From NCBI GenBank assembly GCA_015680685.1, contig MNCI01029492.1:64147-128146 (forward strand): a stretch of DNA of 64,000 bases. Direction: 5' to 3'. The notes under the pieces are model-generated. The model ran no database searches. It was not told where the DNA came from and saw nothing but the letters and a program-made list of their open reading frames with translations. Source of the DNA: Gnetum montanum (taxonomy: Eukaryota; Streptophyta; Gnetopsida; Gnetales; Gnetaceae). The stretch's first letter is position 1. Each line of letters starts with the position of its first letter. The translations under genes were made by a program, and so were the position numbers. Positions 43,981 to 56,330 of this stretch are shown one piece after another.

Positions 43981-44782
43981 TGATGAGTGACGAGGTACCC
44001 CTACACTCAACCATACGAATATGAGCATTACACGCATGATCCGGTCGAACACCGTGGATGAACTAGTTGTGGTATCTAGATAGTTAGCCTTAGGTCGTAG
44101 TTTGTTGTCTTTCTACCTGGACTAGTATTAGCTTTGTCATGTATGGTTTAGTCCAAAGTGAGGGGTATGATGTGTTTCTATGCTAATTCTACTCCTGAGG
44201 ACAATCGAAAGTAATATTGACTAAGCTAAGAGAGAAAGGGTGAGAGAGAATCTAGCTAGCCTAAGTGCGATGAGCATCCATTCCTTGATTATCTATACAC
44301 ATCTTGGACTTCATGCATGAGTACCACTGGGATTACTAAGTGTAGATCCTAGGTACGCTACTAGGTTACCAAGTAATCACACTTAAATGCTTATAATCAA
44401 GTCGTACTCATTCCGCATTAACAGGAGTTTAAGGGTAATAAGAGATTAACTAGGAAAGTAGTAAATAAAAATTAAATAAATAATTAATTGAACTAAGTGA
44501 ATGCTGCAATGATGAAGTAATCTCGATCTTTATTGCCAGTCATGTGCATGTCCAATTACGTCACACTCAAATAAAGGATGTCATACAATTACATTCACCA
44601 CACTGCGGGCATACACTGGGAGGAAAAAGGTTGAGAGAAATCTAAACTTAAAAACTTATAATAAAATCTCTGAACTAATTTTTTACTACCTATTGAATCT
44701 ATCTACCTCTTATTTATAGATGAGGAAATAGGCTGGGATATCATGTACGTGATATCGCAGTTAACTAAATGGAAACTCATCA
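43981..44782 (-). mobile_element. 3' LTR of element B
   Basis: 802 bp, minus-strand TGATGAGTTTCCATTT to TCACTCATCA. U3 contains TGCGATATCACGTACATGATATC; TATA-like TCTATAAATAAG (minus) near 44715. Confidence 0.88.
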
Positions 44783-44797
44783 TACCCCCACAACTGA
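44783..44797 (-). other. Polypurine tract of element B
   Basis: Minus strand CAGTTGTGGGGGTA immediately before the 3' LTR. Confidence 0.75.
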
Positions 44798-44947
44798 GTG
44801 AAAACTTGTCCTCGAGTTATAGTGATTACACAATGGATAGGTACGGGATTATTGGATGGTGAAAATGGGTTTATACTGAAGTGTGGAATCAAAATAAAAT
44901 TGAGACACAACACAAAGAATGCACTACAGCTACAAAATTGGTGGAAC

Positions 44948-47712
44948 TCATGTAGTTCCTAGTGGCAATGGCTCCTCCATAGGTGCTTTCCCCTTATCTT
45001 GTGCTCTAGGTCTTGGAACTTGATGGCATTGGAGTATGGTCTAGATTTTCTCCTCTTTGGTCTAAGGATCTTATGTCATCCATGCTAATGTTTCGATGTT
45101 TGATGGAGTCAAAACTTCCCATGGGCAAGGTAGTTGTGGAAACATTTGATTTTCCTTGACATACCAGGCTACAAATACCCATCGCTCCTTCTCGTAGGCT
45201 CTAACTTTTTCTTTGTATTCTTGAAACTCTGCAAGCCATCAAGCCAAATCTTTTGTGACACCTTTTTATCCTTGGTAGCTTGCTTTCACCACCTCAAGTT
45301 CAGAATTTGCAATCTCTAGGTTTTGCAATATCTTCTTGCATTCTGCAAATTCTGTTTCATATTTGATGTAGGTGGTACCTACATGTTTCTCGAGCTCTAT
45401 TCTCAAGCAGCCTGCTATTAACATGGCAATGTTGGCATACTGCAAGTTTGCCAACTCTATGTATTCTATAAGATCTTGGATCTATAGCTCCCAGTTCTTA
45501 ACTTCCGCTTAGTGGGCAAATGCGTATGTGTCCAATATGGCCCGCCAGTCAGTGTGTTGAGCACTAATAGCATTGATGTGAGGCCTTGGCCATATGGATC
45601 TCCCTCTCAAGGATCTATTTGTACATCCCCACCTAGTCCCAGAAGTGCTCCTTTAGCTTTTCATGTTATTTAGCCTTATTTTGTCACACGCTTATTTCGA
45701 TAACTATCTTTTGATGAATTACGCATACCTCCTCCATTGAGAGGGTTCAATTCTCCCTAGCTAAATGACTCATGTCTTGGTTGACTTGGATGAACTATTC
45801 TCACAACTAATAAAAATTTTCTTTGAGAACATTCTTTTGCTTCTCCACAAAGATCAACTGAAGGTTGTCATCAAAAAGCTTCTTGTTTTCCTCTTGTAAG
45901 GCTTTGAGTGCCTTGATATGTGCATGATTATACACCTGTGTTGCAGAGGCATCCCAAATAGCCTTCTCTTTTTCTTTTACCACCTTCTTATTCTCCATTA
46001 GTATTTTGGTTAGTTGCTCAATTTTGAAATTGTCCAGCTGGTCTACAGGAAAAAATTACAAAGGATCCCGTTGTGCTACTTGTAGGGCCACGAGCTTTTC
46101 TTGTAATTTCTACACCTCTGCTTCAGCATGATTGACCCTCACTTCTATTAAAACTAGCTTCTCCTTAGTGGAAATGAGGTTTGATTGAATTGTTATAACA
46201 TCTTGAGGGATGTCAAACAGGGATGTCATTATTTGTTCTATTTGTAGCAATCAATCAAGCACATCCTCATGTTCCACAAGAGTCATTGAGGTTCTAGCCA
46301 AAGTTTGAGCATCTTGTGCTCCCATGAGATCTATCGATAGTACAATAGGTACGTTGAAAAATTCTTTAATGTGATCTGTGACCACTTGTGTGACTCCCGC
46401 TGCATCCTAGTGTTGCATAACCACCACTGTGGCCCCTTCACCAGTTTCTAATTGTACCTAGAATGATGTAGCATTTTTCGAGATCTATTGTGACCAAGTA
46501 CTTTCCCCTTCTCCTATGTGGATGGATACCTCATCCCTTGCACAATCCAAAGAAATCATGGGTTGTGTGACATCATCGATGACACAAAAGAGGTTTACAT
46601 CATCATGACTTTCCCAACTGACCATCTCAGCGATGGCCCTGAGGTAGCTCATTGATGATCTGTAGTCTCGCAATGGCGGTGGTTGATCCTAGCCCATGCT
46701 AGGCTCTGCTTCCTATTGTTGGCTGGGCCCTACAAGTTGAGTTGTAGTTGGTGCAGCCATCTATTCTTCTTCTTGTTTTGGTCCCAACATCTCACCAGTG
46801 ATTTTTCTTGCAGCTGGTGACTTTAACAATTTAGCATATAAAGCATGCTGGGCTTTTCAGAGGACATCATTAGTGTATCCTCTAATACCAACACATTGGC
46901 CCAACCTCCTGATAAGGCAAGGGAAGGGCAACACCATCTTCCCTATCTTCTATTCCTGAAACCACCTTAGGATCTCCGTACAGTATAGATGAGGTAGGTT
47001 AGCATCAACCTTTCCCATCAGCACTACACATCCCCTTGTTGCATATGTTGAAATCCTTTTTAGGCCCTTCATGGGGAAGAGGTGATACATTCCAATTTTA
47101 AAATAAATCCTCTCTTTTGTCGTCAATTCTCCAAATGTATTATCCCTGCCATATGCCCTTTCCAACCAAACTCATCACACATCGATTTGAACGAGTAGAC
47201 AACTGAGCAACCTTGGGCTCTGTATTCGGAAGGTTTAATACTTCCAAAATGGCCTACATAGAGAAATCAACTATCACACCACAAATGTTAACGATGGTGC
47301 CTTGTTCTCTATTGTGCTAAAATTGGTACGTTTCCCCTAGGTACTAGGCACCACTTTTAGAGAGGATAGGCCATAAGGGAGATCCTCTGAGGTGATCCGT
47401 AATAGCCTCAGGAGTGAACTCTGCAAAAGATTCAAAATTTAATTCCACAATCACCGTAGTGAATGTGGACCTTTCTTGGATAGCCTGAACACAATCCTAG
47501 GGTAATGTGAGAGTTTGTCCCTATTCAGGCACTACAACAGCTCCTCCTACTACCTACCCAAACTGTACGATAGGAGGATCCTCTTGATGAATGCTAAATG
47601 ATTATTCCTCCTACTCTATATGTTGTTTGACAGGGACTTGTTCTTTGCCTCTCCTAGGTCATTTACTCCCACCTTGAGTAGGACCTTTCCATTGTTCTCA
47701 TTTCGAGGCCAT
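44948..47712 (-). pseudogene. ORF2 of element B: globular domain plus long coiled coil
   Basis: About 920 codons on the minus strand from ATG at 47712 to TGA at 44948, with scattered stops and probable frameshifts. N-terminal part: QEDPPIVQFG, VELNFESFAEFTPEAI, SPLWPILSKSGA, GETYQF, NICGVIVDFSM-AILEVLNLPN (about 47220-47460). Then TTKERIYFKIGMYHLFPMKG and YATRGCVVLMGKVDANLPHL (46970-47130). Then a long charged coiled coil (45270-46250), including MENKKVVKEKEKAIWDAS and a KALKALQEEN segment, and a short basic/proline tail. The N-terminal pattern recalls the plant putative-transposon-protein domain (inference). It has no nuclease, protease or polymerase motif; a structural or chaperone role is possible. 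Confidence 0.6.
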
Positions 47713-49601
47713 CTACAATCACACAGGGTCAAGCATTAGTAAGGTTGTTTTCAAAGTTAAGTTATACCTTACTACTTGCCTTAACTAGTTTTATTTTATT
47801 TTATCTTTGTTCGATGTTTCCTGAAAGATTGTAATAGTGAGTCTTGTTTCTTAGGTGGTTTTCCAATTTTAGTTTCCTGGTATATCTAAGGAGATGAAAT
47901 GATTTTCAGCATAATTATTCCTATTATTATAATTAATTACCATAAATAATTTCATTTGGACAACGAAAAATTCCAAAGAAGTTATGCACTATTCAGCGTA
48001 TGTCCCTCCCCCATGACTAAGCTAAACATTCTGGGCTCAAGTAGGTTCACATGGAATTAAAATTGGAGTACCAGCAAGCGAGATATAGGTAGAAAAGAAA
48101 AGCTCTCACAATCATAAGTCGTAGAGAAAAAATTCAAAAAACTCCCCCGCATGAATTGTGGAAAATGATGTTAAGTGTTGCAAGGGGGTTGCCTTTTTAT
48201 AGCTGGATGGGACACGATATCGCGGCCCTAGTGATGTTGGGCACAATGAAAATTACCAAATTTTTAAGATTTTGTTTGAAATTGATGTTGTAAACTTAGG
48301 ATATTAGGCAATTGTTAAGGGGTTCTAGGGTAATTCAATTAGTTCGAAAGGCAAAAATAATTATGATGGTGTGCAATTTATCAATAAGGACCTCGAATGG
48401 GAGAAAAAGGCTATGTGATGGTTCATAGGAATGTTGAATCGAAGGGATAGTAATAAGGGAAAGAAAATCATTGGCAATATGCTAAGGGTAATAAATGGTG
48501 TGTGCAAGATGGGTCATGAGTGAAAATTACAAAAATTACACAAGTGGGTCCTCCCCAAAGCAGGTTCCAACCTTTAATGCCCTTGCGTAACTAGACTTAA
48601 AAGTGTCTGTGGGCACTCGAATGGTTAAATGTAATCCACACTAATTCCACAAAATACACACATGTAAATATCACCAGAATGAGGTAAGAATTCTACGATA
48701 TATGAGACATGAGCTACAATTACATGAACAACGAGGTGAGATGGACTACAGAAGGGATTGTAGAGATTGGGACATGAGGTAACTGACCCAGGGCTCAATG
48801 AATCCTATGTGTAAAGCATGATTAATATGTCATTAACATGTCGTTCCAAGATCAGGACCAAGTCCATTCCTCTGATCAATGACACCACATTGTTTCATCC
48901 CATGATGAGTGACTATGAGGGTACCAGAGCAATAAGGCGTATGATCACTTGGCATTTGGTTCAAGGGAGGAGTGATTTTTGCTTTGTGGCACTTCCTTTT
49001 TCTGCTTTTCTTTTCTTTTTCTCTTTTTTTTTGAATGAATGAATCTAGAGAAGTCGTGAACCTTCAGGCATGGGTGCATGTCTTTCTAGTGGGACCCCCT
49101 AGAACACCATTGGATCTTTAAGTGCCTTTTTTATTACTCTTACTCCCATTTTTCATTAGATCTACAAGGATCTTAGTACAACCATGTTGCATGATAACTC
49201 CCACAAAAGTCACCAAAGAAAATCCACAAGTCCCCTTGATGTCACATCCTAATCATTCCCTCTTGATCGATCCTGCTTCATTCCAGGTACAATGAACACC
49301 AAATTAATTTTAAGTTTCAAGGATGTCAAGAATATCATTGTACCCTCGAATAGAACCTCTTATTTGTAGAATGGATGAGTGGGTGTAATGGGTTCACTGT
49401 CCAAATAATTGACCACTCAAGACTTAATAACATAGAACATACCTCAACCAATGAGCCACATGAGTGTTTTATTCGTAGATGAGATTACTTATAAAAATGT
49501 AAAAAGATAAAAAGATAAAACAAGAAATTGAAAAATGAAAAATTAGAAAACAAAAAGTTGTAAAATTAAAGAAAATGAGAAATATTTATTAATCCTGCTT
49601 G
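47713..49601 (-). other. Spacer of element B between gag and ORF2
   Basis: Inverse counterpart of the X spacer (16091-17980), with a pyrimidine-rich tract at 48980-49035 and an A-rich tract at 49500-49570. The 74-codon plus-strand frame at 48818-49042 ends in the T-rich tract and is not a gene. Confidence 0.6.
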
Positions 49602-51609
49602 CTATTAAAATAGGGGATATCCCTCATAACTAAACGGTTGAGGATGGAAAGGATTAATAAATGAAAGATGAGGATCCTTGCATGTTAGAAATATTGGGAA
49701 TTAGTCATACTTACCCCATTGTGTTCCACACACTTGGTTATAGTAAGCATAGTGGGGCAATTTATAGAATGTGGTTCCCAAATAAAGAGTTGACTCACTA
49801 TGACATTTAGTACTGAAAGATGATATGCAAGGATTGGGATGTTGCCTTCCATGACTATGTTCATTGGGTCGTATGGTTGTTGGAGTGTTAATTGATGGCC
49901 CTAATGAAGTGAGATGAGGCGTTGGGTTTGAAGATAAGGGTGCACCACAGTGTTGGACTTGTTCTGAGTTGGAGGATGCAGGGCTAAGTTGGAGGATGCA
50001 ATGGCCTTGGAATTGTGTTGTCCCTTCCTAAGGTCATTTCTAAAGAAGGGACACCTTTAATGTTGCTAAGGTCTCTCACTGTTGTTGGCAATAGTGGCAC
50101 AAGTAGCATTTGGGGTTTGTTCCTATGGTGCAAACACCTTAGGAATATTTGGTAATGATGTAAAAGGAGGGAAAAAATCAGAATGTTGAAAATTAGGAGA
50201 AGTGTAAGGTGCACAAGGCGGTGGTTGTGTTGAGGACATGGGTTGATAGTATTGAGGAGAATGGTAATGCGGTGAGATAGAGTATGTTGACTTAGTTGAG
50301 GAAATAGGATGCTAAACTTGATAAGCATTTGGATTCATGGGATATGAAGGGTGTCTCTAGTTTAGGGATGGTTTCCCCCATGACTAGGATTGTAGCCACT
50401 ATGATCGAACACAACATCTCTATACGAACTCTGGATGTAACGTGTTTCCCCAATGCTCATATAAATGTAAGAAGATTAGGCATTGACCCTTGGGATGATC
50501 GTACAAGTAAATGTTGCATTCATATGTATGATCAGCAGTTGAGATCTTATTTTTTTCATTCCTTATTTTTGAATGTCTAATAATATTTTGTTTTACTTCT
50601 TCGGTTGTCAAAACTCTATCTCCAATAATATTGATATATTCTCCACACTTTTTATACGTCCATTCCAACATCTTATTGATCTTTGCCTCAACTTCTTCTA
50701 GTGACTGTTGTGTTGGCAAAGATGATTTTTCCTCCTTGAGATAGGTTGATTTCTCCTTTTGTGATTATGAACCTTTGTTAAGTTAAGATTTTGGTGCCAT
50801 TGATGTTTTTCAACACTCTCCCATTTAGCCATTTCTCCTTCTTCTTTTGATACCCACTTAATAAGCTCTTGTACTTGATGGGTTCGTAGTTTATATAGTT
50901 GACCTTGGGCATACATTCCTAAGGTCTCTCTTATTTCATCACGAAGCCTATCAATGATATGGTACATTAGCCTTTCCTCGAAGAACTCACGACCTAGATA
51001 GTTATTTAATAGTGCATAATATCTTTCTAAGGTCATGTCCAAGGGTTCATGTTGTGCTTGTTTCCACTCTTGGATTTGTTTCCTCAAGGCTGACACTCTT
51101 GCGTAGGTTTGATATCTTTCGCTAAAGAGTTCTACTATTGTTGGCCAACGTCATATTGAACTTGGTTTTAATGATCTATACCATACTTTTGCTTGGCCAA
51201 CGAGTGTCATAGGAAAGAGCTTAAGTTTTTGTCAACCATTATCAATGTTGTTCCATGTATAGGCATCATAGAAGGCTTGTAAATGTTGTTGCGGATCTCA
51301 GTCATAGCCTCCTAAAAAATTAGGGAATTTTTTTAAATTGAGCCTGGGTAGACAACTCTCTTTACAATGCCTACAGGAGATTCGAATAGCCTCTTATATT
51401 TGAGTTAGGCTTGTAGTGGCCAGTAGGGGTTCATCATCATCGGATAAGTTATGCTTTCGTGCATTGGGATGACGTTGCTTTCATTTATGTTTATAAGAAA
51501 CCCCCACCTTGGGTTGCATACTCCAATCTTCATTTTCATATAATTCATTGGTTATCCAATGAACTTCCTCACTAGGTGTGGCATTATCATAATCTTGTAG
51601 GAGAGGCAT
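49602..51609 (-). pseudogene. gag: gag of element B
   Basis: Minus strand from ATG at 51609 to TAG near 49602, colinear with Gag of X. Blocks: SALRKQIQEWKQAQHEPLDM, LERYYALLNNYLGREF, MYHIIDRLRDEIRETLGMYA (50850-51096); coiled LEEVEAKINKMLEWTYKKCG (50640-50705); knuckle-like CNIYLYDHPKG, second Cys lost (about 50480-50520); Pro/Tyr/Gln-rich tail (49980-50330). A few stops and at least one frameshift. About 660 codons, as in X. Confidence 0.75.
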
Positions 51610-51730
51610 GGTTGTGAAATTGTGTGAATTTATATGTAAATTTTAGTAATTAATTCTTCTTAAAAGATATATCGTTAATTCTTATACAGTGACCTTGTAT
51701 GATATAACTAATCTAGATAACTAGCACCAT

Positions 51731-51747
51731 CCCCGACAACAATGCCA
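51731..51747 (-). other. Primer-binding site of element B
   Basis: Minus strand TGGCATTGTTGTCGGGG next to the 5' LTR, tRNA-Asp type with C-to-T changes relative to X. Confidence 0.75.
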
Positions 51748-51748
51748 A

Positions 51749-52552
51749 TGATGAGTGGCAAGGTACCCATACACTCAACCATACGAATACGAGCGTTACA
51801 CGCACGATCTGGTCAAACTCTGCAGATGGACTAGTTGTGGCATCTAGATAGTTAGCCTTAGGTCGGAGTTCGCTATCTTCCCACCTAGACTAGTATTAGC
51901 TTTGTCACGTATGGTTTAGTCTAGAGTGAGGTGTATGATGTGTGTTTCTATGTTAATGCTTCTCCTAAGGACAATGGAAAGTAATACTGACTAAGCTAAG
52001 AGAGAAAGGGTGAGAGAGAATCTAGCTAGCCTAAGTGTGATGAACATCTTTTTCTCGATTATCCGTACACATCTTGGACTTCGTGCATGACTACCACTAG
52101 GATTAGCAAGTGCAGATCCTAGGTATGCTACTAGGTTACCAAGTAATCACACTTAAATTCTCGTAATCAAGTCGTACTCATTCCGCATTAACAAAAGTTT
52201 AAGGGTGAGAAGAGATTAACTAGGAAAGTAGTAAATAACAATTAAATAAATAATTAATTAAACTAAGTGAATGCTGCAATGATGAAGTAATCTTGATCTT
52301 TATTACCAGTCATGTGCATGTCCAAGTACATCACACTCAAATAAAGGATGTCATACAATTACATTCACCACACTATGGGCATACACTGGGAGGAAAAGGT
52401 TTGAGAGAAATCTAAACTTAAAAACTTACAATAAAATCTCAGAACTAATTTTTTATTGCCTATCGGATCTGTCTACCTCTTATTTATAGATGAGGAGACT
52501 AGCTACGATATCGCATACACAATATCACAGTTAACTAAATGGCGACTCATTA
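51749..52552 (-). mobile_element. 5' LTR of element B
   Basis: 804 bp; the minus-strand start is TAATGAGTCGCC, so TG has become TA, and the end is CCACTCATCA. Followed on the right by GAAAG and the resumed LTR of C. Confidence 0.88.
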
Positions 52553-52557
52553 GAAAG

Positions 52558-52884
52558 CATTTAAACATTTAACAATAATTAAATCCTATTTAGCTAGTCC
52601 ACATGCTACAAGGTTTATCAGAAAGTTCATCTTTATTTTCATACACAAATGTGTGGTTAGGTACAATTTTCTCGAATAAAGATCCGTTCACTTTAAGACT
52701 CATACTGTAGGCACATGGAAATTATTCTAACTCTGGACTGATAAAACTTCAAGAGTTTGGCTAAGGCTCTAAGTTTAGATGTCTCAAACAGGGAAGGCTA
52801 CCTCTTATTTATAGACAGTGCGGCAGGCTGCAATATCACGTACGCAATATCATAAGGGTGGATACGCTATATTGCATCCCATCA
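52558..52884 (-). mobile_element. 5' LTR of element C, right piece
   Basis: Resumes CATTTAAACATTTAACAATA as in the unbroken LTR near 37798, and ends GCATCCCATCA, followed by ACATT. Confidence 0.85.
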
Positions 52885-52889
52885 ACATT

Positions 52890-52910
52890 GGATATACTCA
52901 CTACTTATCA
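52890..52910 (+). mobile_element. 3' LTR of element D, last 21 bases
   Basis: GGATATACTCACTACTTATCA completes the LTR cut at 37324. Matches the end of the F-type LTR at 4740-4760. Confidence 0.7.
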
Positions 52911-53077
52911 TCCTCTTAGCTTTGTCCCAACAAAACAGGATTAACTACCTGAGTTCTTTTTTATCATTTTCCTTTATAAAGAGCTAGATCTTTATTTATT
53001 TCTAGTTTCTTCAAATCATCTTAAATTATATCTTTCTATGTATTTTTTGGTCTTCCTTTCAATGCTTTCCTATGCAT
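52911..53077 (-). mobile_element. LINE ORF2 C-terminal relic (GRPKNT part)
   Basis: Minus strand reads KALKGRPKNT, a stop, KDII, a stop, DDLKKLEINKDLALYKGK, then RTQVVNPVLLGQS. The order GRPKxT - xxDLKxLxIxxxLAL - VxxPxxLGQ is the extreme C-terminus of plant L1-type ORF2. It is squeezed between the 3' end of D and the 5' LTR of F and complements the RWFGHV piece at 4761-4950. Confidence 0.65.
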
Positions 53078-53937
53078 TGATGGGATTTCATCAATGCAAC
53101 CCTGTCAACAAGATCTTGTTAACGTGATCTCATCAATGTAGGATTTGCTACATTAATGTGTATTCATCAACGTGGCATCCTATCATCGCCTATAAATGTG
53201 CACCTACTTACTGCATTTATAGCACCTTTCCATTAGTTTTAGTGAAGCTCTTGTAGTTTTTCCTTTTGAAAGTTAGAATATCTTCTAAGTGCTCCAAGTG
53301 GGAGTCAAAGAAGCATACGGATCTTTATTCAAGCATTGATGTACCTAAGTAACTTAGTGTGAATGACAATAAAGATGAGCTTTTTTGATCAAACCTTGCA
53401 ACACTTGAAATAGATTGATGTTTTCCTATGCATTTATGAGCCATGGAATTTACTTTACTAAATTCTAATAAAGTAATTAATATCGATTAAATAACAAACA
53501 TAAGTACGACCACTTCGAGCATGCGTTAATGCTTGGTAATCCTAGTAGCACCTAATGCTTGGTAGTCCAATAGCATTACAACATGTTCAATTCAGGATGT
53601 GTACAACAAGTAGGAATGGATGCTTATGATAGGATTAGTTAACTCTTGGCTAGTTATTAGATTAATTAGATTAATTACATATTAAATTTAATCCATTTTT
53701 AGCACTTAGGAAATTAAATGATAAAACATAAAATGATAAAAATTGGATGCCTTAGTTACACTTAACCATATACTTGCACCTCACAAGTGACACTGAGAAG
53801 AGAATAATCATGATTGTTAGATTCACTTCCTAAACATAGTGTACTTGGAGACCTAAAGTCTATGGAATTCAACCAGATCACTTAGTGAACGCTAGTGATT
53901 TGTATGGTTGGGTGTAGGATATACTCACTACCCATCA
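53078..53937 (+). mobile_element. 5' LTR of element F
   Basis: 860 bp, TGATGGGATTTC to TACCCATCA. U3 with TCATCAATG/CATTAATG/TCATCAACG words, TATA-like CCTATAAATGTGC near 53191, polyadenylation-like AATAAAGATGAGC near 53368. Compared with 3892-4760 the first 20-25 bases may be missing. Confidence 0.75.
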
Positions 53938-53956
53938 TTGGTACAATTGCTAGGGA
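53938..53956 (+). other. Primer-binding site of element F
   Basis: TTGGTACAATTGCTAGGGA after the 5' LTR, a decayed tRNA-Asp-type site. Confidence 0.6.
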
Positions 53957-54083
53957 CTTTAGTTAGCTACGTGCACTATCTAGGACAATAGTGAAATCAC
54001 TAAACAATCGCTATAACAGTATTAGCCATTTATCTTTTTGAAAATATTAGTATTTTAACTCATACTTAGTATTAAGTGAAAGC

Positions 54084-56330
54084 ATGTCTCCTTCATATAG
54101 AACCAAAAATGTATTGTATGATGAGAACACTCATAGGAGAAATGATAGGGCTTGTGCTGAAAAAATTTGGAGTGAACAACCTCATGTAGGGGTTTCATAT
54201 GCTCATTTCTACTTGTACTACATGCAAGGACTACGTTCAACTAATGCAGAAAATCCTAAAGAAGATGAAGTAAGATCTAGAACAAGGAGGGCCTCGAGGC
54301 CTAAGACCTCCTCTAAACATAAAAATGATATATCAAGGGAGCATTAAGAGAACTATAGGAGCCATGACAATTCTCCTAGTTCATCATCTTCCTCTTCCTC
54401 TTCAATGTCTAGTTCTAATGAAGATCAACATAGGTATAAAAATAAGCATACACTAAGGGGTCAAGATGGAGCTAGCGGTAGAAATCAAAAACAAGATAAA
54501 AAACATCAAAATGAGCATAGGAAAAACCATCACTATAAGACAAAGAGAAATGAAGATTATCATGATGACATGTTTGATGGAAATGAACCCTTACTGGTGA
54601 CTAAGAGCATGATAGAGATCAGGGAGGCAGTTACAATACCCCCTATGCATCAAAGGGAAAGCTGCATCAAAAAATTAGACATGAATAACATTTCTAGATT
54701 TGAGGGTGGCTATAATTCAGATCCTCAATGTTATCTACAAGTCTTCCATGATGCTTGCACCTCTCAAAATTTCTAAAGTAAGTGGCAAAAGCTTAAGCTC
54801 TTCCCCAAGACACTCATAGAAGAAGCTAAAATTTTGCATAGATTGTTAGAGCCAAATTCAATCCATTGATGGTCCACAATGATTAAGATTTTCAATGAAA
54901 AATACCAAACCTATAAGAGAATGTTCAATTTGAGAAAAAAAATCCAAGGGTGGAAGCAAGGAAATCATGAATCCTTGGATAGATACTATTCTCTACTACA
55001 TAAATGTCTAGGCCATGGGTTTTCTCAAAAAGATCAACTTCTCCACATCATAGATGGGCTTCATAGCCAAACAACAAAGACCCTTGGGATTTATGCCTAA
55101 GTTCAACTATTCGAATTGAAAGACCATCAAAAACAAAGGCTTATGGAATAAGTGGCGAAAGAAGAAGGAGAGATATCTAAAAGGGAGAGTATTGAGAAAT
55201 ATAACTAACACCAAACTCCTCAAATAAGAAAGGTCCATATGTATGATTTCAAAACAGACCTTGCTAATACAAATGACTATCATTGAGCTTGAAGCAAGGC
55301 TAGATAAAATGTGGGAGTTGATAAATGAAAAAGTTACAACCTACTTAGAAATCATAGGAGAGAAGGTAGTGTAGGAAGAATTGAGTGATAAAAACAAAAA
55401 GAGAAAAAAGAACAATGAAATAGATAGGAACACCTATCAATAAAAAGGGAAAACAACTATAGTAGATGAGGTTATAGAATCAAGTGCAGAAGAAGATGAT
55501 GGATGTGACATTTGTCAATATAAACATCCAAAGGGCTATTTCCCATTTATGTTACATCTATAAGAGTTTTGAGCATTTTCTTTGAACCCCAAGTTTGTAG
55601 AAAGGACTAGAAGGCTAGGATAATGCCCTATCCACAAGGCAATTATAGATAGTCCTACAACCAATAGTACTATCCTAGACCCGCTATTAACCTCAACACT
55701 ACTATCAGCCATAGTGGTAGAAACCACAGTCATGGGGAAGGCCACGAACAAACCACCAATACCCTTATTTCCAATTGGACCCTCACAGATATAATGTTCA
55801 ACAACCTATTTCCCCAACTAGTTCTACTTCCTCTACATTAAATCACTACTATCACCCTCCTGAATATCATCAACCTATAACATCTCCTGTGGGATCACCA
55901 TCTTACACCTCTTATCCTTCTCCACATCCTCACTACTCTTATACTTCTCTTCATCATAAGCCACCACCAACAATGAAGGAAGAAGGGACATCACAATATC
56001 AATAAAAGAATGTCACATGTGTTATAAATGTACATGGAAATAATCATGTTAGTAGATCTCCATAGAAATATAGGAAGCATCCCTTCTTTAGGATGGTTCC
56101 CACACATGCAAACAAGACACATAGATCTACTAGCTCATCAAAAGCAGCACAAAACCAATTTTATGAAACATCCTTTCTCATAAAAGCAATGTATCCCAAT
56201 CCTATGCAAGAGCCAGCAACTGTCACCATTCCAACACAAAATGTAAAAGATAAACCTATCACTGAGGTGAGACAAAACATTCCATGCATTAATAGTAATG
56301 AAAAAGGTCCAACTATGGGCTGAAGATTCA
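54084..56330 (+). pseudogene. gag: gag relic of element F
   Basis: Begins MSPSYRTKNVLYDENTHRR (54084). A Ser-rich run at 54377-54415 precedes charged EHRKNHHYKTKRNEDYHDD, NEPLLVTKSMIEIREAV, IKKLDMNNISRFEGGYNSDP (54660-54725) and KWQKLKLFPKTLIEEAKI. Core LRKKIQGWKQGNHESLDRYY and LHIIDGLHSQTTKTLGIYA run to 55100. Coiled segment to about 55400; knuckle-like CDICQYKHPKGY (last Cys lost) near 55506-55541; Pro/Ser/Tyr-rich tail at 55775-56005. Interrupted by several stops. Confidence 0.7.

Larger units (their letters stand above)
43981..52552 (-). mobile_element. Element B: non-autonomous LTR retrotransposon (gag + full ORF2)
   Basis: 8.6-kb minus-strand element with LTRs 43981-44782 (3') and 51749-52552 (5'), PPT at 44783, PBS 51731-51747, exact target duplication GAAAG (43976-43980, 52553-52557). 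The internal 7 kb has gag (49602-51609), a 1.9-kb spacer and a long ORF2 (44948-47712). No protease, RT or integrase. Same subfamily as X, with ORF2 not shortened. It is the innermost element of the D-C-B nest, so the youngest of the three. Confidence 0.9.
37325..52884 (-). mobile_element. Element C: gag-protease LTR retrotransposon nested in D
   Basis: Minus-strand element with LTRs 37325-38101 (3') and 43512-43980 plus 52558-52884 (5', split by B), PPT next to 38102, PBS 43495-43511, and exact target duplication ACATT (37320-37324, 52885-52889). The internal 5.4 kb has gag and a protease with intact DSGSGVN. After the protease it continues with the last codons of integrase (near 40050) and spacer, so RT, RNase H and most of integrase have been deleted precisely between them. 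No ORF2. Confidence 0.88.
29093..52910 (+). mobile_element. Element D: gag-protease retrotransposon hosting C, K and L
   Basis: Old plus-strand element. 5' LTR 29093-30878 (contains solo LTR K), PBS at 30879, internal 30879-36398 with gag (broken by solo LTR L) and a protease relic, 3' LTR 36399-37324 plus 52890-52910 (split by C). Its first 35-40 LTR bases are missing at the junction with LTR E. RT and integrase are absent and the protease runs directly into spacer. The right end abuts a LINE relic. Confidence 0.7.

Noticed and set aside
44948-47712. Envelope protein of an endogenous retrovirus-like element
   Set aside because: No signal peptide, transmembrane segment or cleavage site could be seen; long charged coiled coil instead.
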